A stretch of 5,774 bases of DNA from Bacteroides sp. (GTDB lineage: Bacteria; Bacteroidota; Bacteroidia; Bacteroidales; Bacteroidaceae), in contig JASLCM010000201.1 in assembly GCA_030151845.1 (NCBI GenBank), positions 1 to 5,774 on the forward strand, written 5' to 3'. Below the pieces are notes generated by a model. The model ran no database searches. It worked only from the letters and a program-made list of their open reading frames with translations, and was not told the origin of the DNA. Position 1 is the stretch's first letter; each line of letters starts with the position of its first letter. Below are positions 1 to 5,294 of this stretch, piece after piece. The position numbers and the translations under genes are program-made.

Positions 1-190
1 GTTGGTCCACATACATACATTCCTACATGAGGTGATTGTATTGGTACAAAGAGCTCTTTTTTTCTACTTAAAGTATTGTATATATTTAGTTTGTCTTTCA
101 TCATGCTAAGTAAAATTTAATCAATACAAAGATAATAATTACAGAATAAATCAGAACTTTTTTAATCCAGTTCCAATAGGATAATAGCAT
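1..190. other. Noncoding region downstream of the GH3-family gene
   Basis: No convincing gene is visible in this AT-rich stretch. A frame open on the plus strand from the left edge to a TAA at 107-109 has no recognisable protein character. Several ACAT units lie at 9-28, and on the minus strand they supply closely spaced ATG codons (20-18, 16-14, 12-10) that could begin a leftward gene outside the window; this cannot be decided here. For the end of the GH3 transcript I see only weak dyads: AATAGG (175-180) with CCTATT (194-199), which spans the stop codon, and GAACT (154-158) with AGTTC (169-173). Neither is followed by a strong U tract on the minus strand, so no terminator is called. Confidence 0.5.
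127..134 (-). promoter_or_regulatory. Possible Bacteroidota -7 element for a leftward gene beyond the edge
   Basis: Read on the minus strand, this is TATCTTTG, an exact match to the Bacteroidota -7 pattern TAnnTTTG. No good TTTG is found 19-21 bases upstream; the nearest is a poor TCTG about 17 bases away. If real, it would drive a gene beginning near position 10-28 and reading off the left edge. Such an 8-mer can easily occur by chance in AT-rich DNA, so this is a weak call. Confidence 0.2.
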
Positions 191-1699
191 TTACCTATTT
201 AATGATAACATTTCATCAATATAGTTTCTATTATTTGCTAACCTTGGAACTTTGTGTTGACCTCCTAGCTTTCCTTTTTTTGCAAGCCAATCATGAAATA
301 AATTCTCTCTTGCTACAATGAGTTCAAGTGGTTGCAATGCTATATTTTTCCAACGTTTTGCTTCGTAATCTGAATTTAATTCTTTTAAGGTTTCATCTAG
401 TACAGCCGCAAACTTTTCAAAAGAATCAGGTTCTTTAGCAAACTCAATTAACCATTGATGCCTACATTTAGCATTTTCATCCATAAAAACAGGAGCAGCA
501 GAATATTCTGCAACTTGAGCTCCTGTTACAGCACATGCTTTAGCTAGTCCTTTTTCTGCATTATCCACAATAAGCTCTTCTCCAAACGCATTAATAAAGT
601 GTTTGGTTCTTCCAGTTATGATAAATTTATAAGGATTGGCACTAGTAAACTTCACAGTATCACCAATCATATACCTCCATAAACCAGAAGATGTTGATAT
701 GACTAAAGCATAGTTTTTATTGAGCTCCACTTCTGTTAAAGAATACACTTTAGGATTCTCTTTTCCGACTTCTTCTAGAGGAATAAACTCATAAAATATA
801 CCATAATCAATCATGAGAAGCATCGAAGGGTCATTCAAATCGTTTTGCGTACCAAAATATCCTTCTGATGCATTATAGGTCTCTACATACCTCATATCTG
901 ATTTACGGATTACTTGGTTGTACTGTTCTCTATAGGGGGTAAAAGCTACACCTCCATGAAAAAACACCTCCAAATTGGGCCATACCTCTTCTAAGTAAGT
1001 TTTACCTGTTTTTTCTAAAATGTGTTTTATCAATACTAAAAACCAAGAGGGAACCCCTGAAAGGTTTGTCACATTTTTATGTATCGTATCATTAGCTATA
1101 GCCTCTATTTTAGCCTCCCATTCATCCATCAAAGCTATTTTCTTGGAAGGAACACGTACAAGGTTTACCAACGGGTTAATGTTTTCTATCAAAATAGCAG
1201 ATAAATCACCTACTAAACTCTTATTCGAGCTTAAATTAGGGCTATGGCTACCTCCTAAAATTAAACCTTTACCAGAAAAAAACTTACTATTCGGATTCAT
1301 ATTAAAATACAAAGTAACTGCATCTTGCCCTCCTTTGTAATGTATATCCTTAAGCGACTCCTTACTTACAGGTAGGAATTTACTTTTATCGTTGGTTGTT
1401 CCAGAAGATTTAGCAAACATTCGAATATCTGAATGCCATAGCAAATTTTGCTCTCCAGCACGTATTCTTTCTACATAAGGCTTTACCTCTTCATAGGTTT
1501 GAATAGGGACTCTCTTTTTATAATCTTCGTAGTTTTTTATAGATTGATAGTCATACTTCTTCCCCCATTCCGTATTTTGAGCATCTCTTAAAAGGCGAAA
1601 AAATACTTTTTCTTGTATTTTTCCAGGACACTCACCAAACAACTCAATACTTTTTAACCTTGGTAGAAAAGCTTTACTTATTATTTTTGTTATATTCAT
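191..1699 (-). CDS. GH3 auxin-responsive promoter family protein (adenylate-forming acyl acid amido synthetase-like)
   Basis: The 502-residue product has the usual length of bacterial GH3-family proteins and their nucleotide-binding motifs in order. These are a Ser/Thr-rich loop at 97-110 (KSSGTTNDKSKFLP), FFHGG at 246-250, TYNASEGYFG at 274-283, RYMIGDTVKF at 342-351, ITGRTKHFINAFGEEL at 361-376 and a C-terminal GQHKVPRL at 480-487. Plant relatives activate a carboxylic acid (for example jasmonate or indole acetate) with ATP and join it to an amino acid. Bacterial members share the chemistry by inference, but their substrates are largely unknown. There is no signal peptide, so a cytoplasmic enzyme is expected. 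It is transcribed alone, divergently from pfkA across 127 bases. The ATG at 1697-1699 is used; a TACTTTTG promoter element lies about 30 bases upstream. Family assignment is firm; the reaction and substrate are not. Confidence 0.9.
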   Translation of the reverse strand: MNITKIISKAFLPRLKSIELFGECPGKIQEKVFFRLLRDAQNTEWGKKYDYQSIKNYEDYKKRVPIQTYEEVKPYVERIRAGEQNLLWHSDIRMFAKSSGTTNDKSKFLPVSKESLKDIHYKGGQDAVTLYFNMNPNSKFFSGKGLILGGSHSPNLSSNKSLVGDLSAILIENINPLVNLVRVPSKKIALMDEWEAKIEAIANDTIHKNVTNLSGVPSWFLVLIKHILEKTGKTYLEEVWPNLEVFFHGGVAFTPYREQYNQVIRKSDMRYVETYNASEGYFGTQNDLNDPSMLLMIDYGIFYEFIPLEEVGKENPKVYSLTEVELNKNYALVISTSSGLWRYMIGDTVKFTSANPYKFIITGRTKHFINAFGEELIVDNAEKGLAKACAVTGAQVAEYSAAPVFMDENAKCRHQWLIEFAKEPDSFEKFAAVLDETLKELNSDYEAKRWKNIALQPLELIVARENLFHDWLAKKGKLGGQHKVPRLANNRNYIDEMLSLNR

Positions 1700-1729
1700 T
1701 ATGAGCTATTACCTATTTACATTAAAAAG

Positions 1730-1737
1730 CAAAAGTA
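1730..1737 (-). promoter_or_regulatory. Candidate -7 promoter element of the GH3-family gene
   Basis: On the minus strand this reads TACTTTTG, a perfect TAnnTTTG match. It ends 30 bases before the GH3 ATG, implying a 5' leader of roughly 20-25 bases. The expected -33 TTTG is not obvious 19-21 bases further upstream. Position and exact match favour it, but the missing -33 box leaves it moderate. Confidence 0.4.
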
Positions 1738-1778
1738 ATCTTATTTATGGTTTATATCTACCTTTTTGCCTTTTTTTA

Positions 1779-1786
1779 TATCTTTA
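1779..1786 (+). promoter_or_regulatory. Weak candidate -7 element for pfkA
   Basis: TATCTTTA differs from TAnnTTTG only in its last base and lies 40 bases before the pfkA ATG. A TTTG occurs at 1765-1768, but only 10 bases upstream, which is the wrong spacing for a -33 box. It is the best plus-strand candidate in the divergent spacer 1700-1826, yet it remains weak. The pfkA start is preceded by an A-rich run (ATAAAAGAAAAAGAAC) and not by a clear Shine-Dalgarno sequence. Confidence 0.22.
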
Positions 1787-1826
1787 CAAGGTGATACATA
1801 GTGAAATATCATAAAAGAAAAAGAAC

Positions 1827-2837
1827 ATGAAAATTGGTATTCTAACATCAGGTGGAGATTGCCCTGGAATCAATGCAACCATTCGTGGTGTATGCAAAAC
1901 AGCCATTAATCATTATGGTTTTGAAGTTTTAGGTATCCACAGTGGTTTTCAAGGTTTGCTTAATAAAGACTTTGAGATTTTAACGGATAAATCCATGAGT
2001 GGTCTTTTATATGCAGGTGGTACAGTTCTTGGGACTTCTAGAGAAAAGCCTTTTAGAAAAAAAGACTTAAGAGCTGGAAGTAAAAAACCTGAAATCATTA
2101 AAAGAAATATTGAAGAACTAGGCATTGAGTGCTTGGTTTGTATTGGGGGGAATGGAACACAAAAAACTGCAAATAAGATAGCAGAGATGGGTATAAATGT
2201 TGTATCTATACCTAAAACAATAGACAATGATATATGGGGTACAGACATCTCTTTTGGATTTGATTCTGCAGTAACCATTGCTTCAGATGCTATAGATAGG
2301 CTACACTCTACTGCTAGTTCCCACAAACGAGTGATGGTCGTAGAGGTTATGGGACATAAAGCAGGATGGATTGCACTCTATTCTGGGATGGCTGGTGGAA
2401 GTGACGTCATACTTGTTCCAGAAATTCCTTACTCAATTAAAAATATTGGTGAGTCTATAATAACTGACCTAAAAAAAGGTAAGCCTTACTCAATTGTAGT
2501 TGTTGCTGAAGGTATTAAAACAGTGGATAACAAAAGTGCAGCCAACTATATCGCACAAGAAATAGAGTATGAAACAGGTTTCGAGACTAGAGAGACAGTT
2601 CTTGGATACATTCAACGCGGAGGTTCTCCAACTCCTTTTGATAGAAATTTAGCCACCCGAATGGGAGGACATGCTACAGAATTAATAGCAAATGGTGATT
2701 TTGGAAAAATGGTAGCTCTTCATGGAAATAAGATAACCTCTATTCCACTCTCAGAGGTTGCAGGGAAATTAAACCTAGTTACAGAAGAACATGATTTAGT
2801 CCTCCAAGGTAGAAAGATGGGGGTCTGTTTTGGCTAA
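1827..2837 (+). CDS. pfkA: 6-phosphofructokinase, group III-like (Gly/Lys active-site type)
   Basis: The 336-residue enzyme phosphorylates fructose 6-phosphate to fructose 1,6-bisphosphate in cytoplasmic glycolysis. Motifs seen in order are GGDCPGIN (9-16), GTSR (69-72), IGGNGT (106-111), PKTIDND (129-135, with Asp133 at the catalytic base position), MGHKAG (175-180), AEG (227-229) and GYIQRGGSPTPFDR (260-273). Gly110 matches E. coli Gly104, which favours ATP as donor. Lys130 stands where classic ATP enzymes have Gly124 and PPi enzymes have Lys. This Gly/Lys pair is the pattern of group III enzymes such as actinobacterial ATP-PFKs. Asn109 replaces E. coli Asp103, a magnesium-linked residue. 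The ATG follows an A-rich leader and the length fits the family. Its last 42 bases overlap the rnc 3' end on the other strand. ATP is the likely donor, but this is inferred from one residue. Confidence 0.95.
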   Translation: MKIGILTSGGDCPGINATIRGVCKTAINHYGFEVLGIHSGFQGLLNKDFEILTDKSMSGLLYAGGTVLGTSREKPFRKKDLRAGSKKPEIIKRNIEELGIECLVCIGGNGTQKTANKIAEMGINVVSIPKTIDNDIWGTDISFGFDSAVTIASDAIDRLHSTASSHKRVMVVEVMGHKAGWIALYSGMAGGSDVILVPEIPYSIKNIGESIITDLKKGKPYSIVVVAEGIKTVDNKSAANYIAQEIEYETGFETRETVLGYIQRGGSPTPFDRNLATRMGGHATELIANGDFGKMVALHGNKITSIPLSEVAGKLNLVTEEHDLVLQGRKMGVCFG

Positions 2838-3662
2838 TTCGGACTCTTCTGAAGTCAAACTATCATCAGTAACCAATAATTCATTTAAAAAATCCTTATT
2901 TTTAATTTTAGACAGCGCCATCTTTGCACTTTTTTGTTGAGATTCTTTCTTTGAATAACCAACACCACTTCCTGCTGAAACTTTGTTTATTAAGACCTCT
3001 GTACTAAAAATAGGATTGTGATTCTCATCTACTCCCTCTTTTATCAACTCAAAGCTGAGTGCAAACTTATTTTTTTGACTCCACTCAATAAGCGATGATT
3101 TAAAATTAACCTCTTTTTTAGCCAATTCTTCAAGGTTGATATAATTTCCTATGATCTGGTGTTCGATATAGTTTTTACAACAACGGTATCCTTTATCTAA
3201 ATAAATAGCACCTATCAGAGCTTCAAAAGCATTCCCATACAAATAATTGTTATGCGAGGAGGAGTGTGAGTTACATTTAACCATCTTATCTAACCCAAGC
3301 TCTAAAGCTATTTTATTCAATGTATCTCTTTTTACTATCTTAGATCGAGTCTCTGTTAAAAACCCCTCTTTTTTAGTTGGGTATTTAGTGTATAGTAAAT
3401 CACCCACAACAGCATCTAATATAGCGTCTCCTAAGAATTCCAAGCGCTCATTATCAAAAGGTAATTCATCATCACTTTGATTAATATAAGATTTATGGAG
3501 TAGTGCTTGTTGATAAAGATCTATTTTACTAGGATAAAAACCTAATACTTTATAAAAAGAAAGATAAGACTCTCTTTTATTACGTATAAAATAGAGTCTT
3601 ATCTTATCAAGTATATTTCTACAAAACAAGGTTATTTTGCGTATTTTTTGAATACAACACAT
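2796..3662 (-). CDS. rnc: Ribonuclease III
   Basis: RNase III cuts double-stranded RNA, including rRNA precursors, as a homodimer with magnesium. The 288-residue reading has the signature NERLEFLGDAILD at 71-83, where Glu72 and Asp79 match E. coli Glu38 and Asp45. The second catalytic segment is GNAFEALIGAIYLD (143-156), where Glu147 matches Glu117 but Asn144 occupies the Asp114 position. A double-stranded-RNA-binding domain follows at about 185-256 (SLIEWSQKNKF, then SKKESQQKSAKMALSKI), and then an acidic tail of about 30 residues. The annotated ATG (3660-3662) overlaps fabF by 31 bases. A TTG at 3627-3629, two bases after the fabF stop, would give 277 residues beginning near FCRNILDKIRLYF, closer to the N-termini I remember from Bacteroidales. 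The start is undecided. It is the last gene of the acpP-fabF-rnc cluster. Confidence 0.95.
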   Translation of the reverse strand: MCCIQKIRKITLFCRNILDKIRLYFIRNKRESYLSFYKVLGFYPSKIDLYQQALLHKSYINQSDDELPFDNERLEFLGDAILDAVVGDLLYTKYPTKKEGFLTETRSKIVKRDTLNKIALELGLDKMVKCNSHSSSHNNYLYGNAFEALIGAIYLDKGYRCCKNYIEHQIIGNYINLEELAKKEVNFKSSLIEWSQKNKFALSFELIKEGVDENHNPIFSTEVLINKVSAGSGVGYSKKESQQKSAKMALSKIKNKDFLNELLVTDDSLTSEESELAKTDPHLSTLED

Positions 3663-4894
3663 GCATTATGTCCACCAAAGCCAAATGTATTAGACATTGC
3701 TACATTCACTTCTCTCTCTTGAGGTTTATTGAATGTAAAGTTTAAGCGATAATCTATTTCCTCATCTTTATCTTCTTCATTGAAGTTTATTGTTGGAGGA
3801 ACAATACTGTTCTGTATAGATAGAATACACGCTATAGCCTCAACAGCACCTGCAGCACCTAATAAATGTCCAGTCATTGACTTTGTTGAACTAATATTTA
3901 ATTCATAAGCATGATCTTTAAAGACATCTAAAATAGCTTTGGCTTCTGATATATCACCTACTGGTGTAGAAGTTCCGTGTACGTTGATATAATCAACATC
4001 TTCAGGATTCAAGCCCGCGTCTTCTAATGCATTTCTCATTACTAATTTAGCACCTAGTCCATCAGGATGTGATGCTGTTAAGTGATATGCATCTGCAGAC
4101 ATTCCCATACCTACAACCTCAGCATAGATTGTTGCACCTCTTTCTTGTGCATGTTCTAGCTCTTCAAGAATAAGACATCCACCGCCTTCACCCATAACAA
4201 AGCCGTCACGACTTGCACTAAATGGACGTGAAGCAGTTAAAGGATCATCATTGCGTGTTGATAATGCATGCATGGCATTGAAACCACCTACACCTGCTGC
4301 AGAAATTGCAGCTTCTGAACCACCAGATACAATTACATTTGCTTTTCCTAATCTAATTAAGTTAAAAGCATCAGCTATTGCATTTGTTGATGTGGCACAT
4401 GCTGAACATGTAGAGTAATTGGGGCCATGAAAACCAAAGTGAATAGATATTTGTCCAGCGGCTATATCAGCTATCATTTTAGGGATAAAGAAAGGATTAA
4501 ACCTTGGTCCTTTATCCTCATTCTTTGCATAATAACCAACCTCTTCTTCAAAAGTATGAATACCACCGATTCCTGCACCAAAAACAACTCCGATTTTTGT
4601 TAAATCTTCTTTTTCTAAATCTAACTTGGAATCAGAAACTGCTTCTTTTGCTACGGCTAAAGCATATTGAGTATAAAGGTCCATTCTTCTGGCCTCTTTT
4701 CTCCCTATGATTTCGTTGGCATCAAAGTCTTTTACTTCGCAAGCAAATTGGGTTTTAAAATTTGATGCGTCAAAATAAGTAATAGGCCCAGATCCACTTA
4801 CTCCTTTTAGGATATTAGTCCAAAAATCTTGAACATTGTTTCCTACAGGAGTAAGTGCACCTAGACCTGTTACTACGACTCTTTTCAATTCCAT
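3632..4894 (-). CDS. fabF: Beta-ketoacyl-[acyl-carrier-protein] synthase II
   Basis: FabF condenses malonyl-ACP with an acyl-ACP to lengthen the chain by two carbons in cytoplasmic type II fatty acid synthesis. The 420-residue length is normal. The thiolase-fold Cys-His-His triad is complete: nucleophile Cys166 in SACAT (164-168), His306 in VHGTSTP (305-311) and His343 in KSMTGHLLGAAGA (338-350), with conserved Lys338. The C-terminal glycine-rich gating loop FGFGGHN is at 404-410. The N-terminus begins directly with the typical RVVVTGLGALTPVGN strand (5-19), which supports the ATG at 4892-4894. It lies 14 bases after acpP, which encodes its substrate carrier, so co-transcription is very likely; rnc follows with overlap or a two-base gap. 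No Shine-Dalgarno sequence is visible. Cys163 close to the nucleophile is a minor curiosity. Confidence 0.98.
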   Translation of the reverse strand: MELKRVVVTGLGALTPVGNNVQDFWTNILKGVSGSGPITYFDASNFKTQFACEVKDFDANEIIGRKEARRMDLYTQYALAVAKEAVSDSKLDLEKEDLTKIGVVFGAGIGGIHTFEEEVGYYAKNEDKGPRFNPFFIPKMIADIAAGQISIHFGFHGPNYSTCSACATSTNAIADAFNLIRLGKANVIVSGGSEAAISAAGVGGFNAMHALSTRNDDPLTASRPFSASRDGFVMGEGGGCLILEELEHAQERGATIYAEVVGMGMSADAYHLTASHPDGLGAKLVMRNALEDAGLNPEDVDYINVHGTSTPVGDISEAKAILDVFKDHAYELNISSTKSMTGHLLGAAGAVEAIACILSIQNSIVPPTINFNEEDKDEEIDYRLNFTFNKPQEREVNVAMSNTFGFGGHNACVVFKKYAK

Positions 4895-4908
4895 ATTAAA
4901 AAATATGA

Positions 4909-5145
4909 TTACTTAGCGTGTTCTTCGATATAAGATACAGCATCACCTACAGTACCAATCTTCTCAGCTTGATCATCTGGAATTGAGATGCCGAACTCTT
5001 TTTCAAATTCCATAATAAGTTCTACAGTGTCAAGAGAGTCAGCTCCTAAATCATTAGTGAAGCTTGCTTCGTTTGTAACTTCTGATTCTTCTACGCCTAA
5101 CTTATCGACGATTATAGCTTTAACTCTTGATGCAATTTCAGACAT
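4909..5145 (-). CDS. acpP: Acyl carrier protein
   Basis: This 78-residue acidic protein carries acyl intermediates on a 4'-phosphopantetheine arm during fatty acid synthesis. The attachment site is Ser37 in LGADSLDTVEL (33-43), the invariant DSL motif at the start of helix II. The acidic helix VELIMEFEKEF (41-51) and the ending AVSYIEEHAK (69-78) are typical. The ATG at 5143-5145 is chosen because it gives the standard length and the usual beginning MSEIASRVK. A longer in-frame reading from 5199 would add 18 residues (MLRKFKEIKL...), unlike any acyl carrier protein I know, and would run through the likely promoter. It is the first gene of the leftward cluster, followed after 14 bases by fabF, its condensing-enzyme partner. 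Divergent purN lies 149 bases away. Confidence 0.98.
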   Translation of the reverse strand: MSEIASRVKAIIVDKLGVEESEVTNEASFTNDLGADSLDTVELIMEFEKEFGISIPDDQAEKIGTVGDAVSYIEEHAK

Positions 5146-5183
5146 AACTTTAAGTTTTAAATTAATAATTAGTTTTATTTCTT

Positions 5184-5191
5184 TAAATTTG
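5184..5191 (+). promoter_or_regulatory. Possible -7 element for purN
   Basis: TAAATTTG is an exact TAnnTTTG match on the plus strand. It would start a purN transcript near 5198 with a leader of about 95-100 bases. No TTTG is found at the -33 distance (the region near 5160-5164 is ATTA-like). An alternative, TACATTTC at 5267-5274, has one mismatch and is nearer the gene. Weak on its own; it abuts the acpP promoter on the other strand. Confidence 0.25.
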
Positions 5192-5196
5192 CGGAG

Positions 5197-5228
5197 CAAA
5201 GGAATAAATATTTATTGTCCTAAACAAA
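5197..5228 (-). promoter_or_regulatory. Candidate promoter of the acpP-fabF-rnc cluster
   Basis: Read on the minus strand, TTTG (5228-5225) is followed after 20 bases by TTCCTTTG (5204-5197). This fits the Bacteroidota arrangement of a -33 TTTG and a -7 TAnnTTTG with one mismatch (T for A). Transcription would begin near 5190, giving an AT-rich leader of about 45 bases before the acpP ATG. The spacer contains a perfect 14-base palindrome (5203-5216). It is the only place in the intergenic region where both boxes fall at the right spacing. Confidence 0.45.
5203..5216. repeat. Perfect 14-base palindrome inside the acpP promoter spacer
   Basis: AATAAATATTTATT equals its own reverse complement. 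It lies between the candidate -33 and -7 boxes of the acpP promoter, touching the -7 box. A symmetric site in a promoter spacer could bind a dimeric regulator, but pure A/T palindromes also arise readily in AT-rich DNA. No known regulator motif is recognised. Confidence 0.35.
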
Positions 5229-5254
5229 CTTTTAGAGAAATAAATGCTTCTTTT

Positions 5255-5279
5255 TGCACATATTTTACATTTCTGTGCA
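5255..5279. repeat. Inverted repeat upstream of purN
   Basis: TGCACA (5255-5260) and TGTGCA (5274-5279) form a dyad with a 13-base AT-rich spacer, ending 15 bases before the purN ATG. It could be an operator for a dimeric repressor or a small hairpin in the purN leader. The six-base arms are short and the function is unknown. It does not resemble a purine riboswitch core that I can recognise. Confidence 0.35.
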
Positions 5280-5294
5280 TTAAATTATCTATTT

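Noticed and set aside
9..28. ACAT repeats at the left edge as a possible microsatellite
   Set aside because: Only about four short, interrupted units; not enough to call a repeat locus.
48..59. AAAGAGCTCTTT followed by a T run, resembling a terminator
   Set aside because: The palindrome has no loop, so only about four pairs could form, and no plus-strand gene ends before it inside the window.
1020..1340. A 106-codon open frame antisense to the GH3 gene
   Set aside because: No recognisable domain or start context; the opposite strand is clearly coding.
1949..2326. A 125-codon open frame antisense to pfkA
   Set aside because: It has no recognisable domain, and the opposite strand encodes conserved PFK motifs throughout, so it is a coding shadow.
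3247..3480. A 77-codon open frame antisense to rnc
   Set aside because: It lies opposite the conserved RNase III catalytic domain and has no protein character of its own.
4504..4710. A 68-codon open frame antisense to fabF
   Set aside because: A low-complexity Leu/Phe-rich translation opposite conserved FabF sequence.
5146..5199. N-terminal extension of AcpP by 18 residues from an upstream ATG
   Set aside because: Acyl carrier proteins are about 78 residues and begin like MSEIASRVK; the extension is Lys/Ile/Leu-rich low-complexity sequence from the AT-rich leader and reaches the likely promoter.
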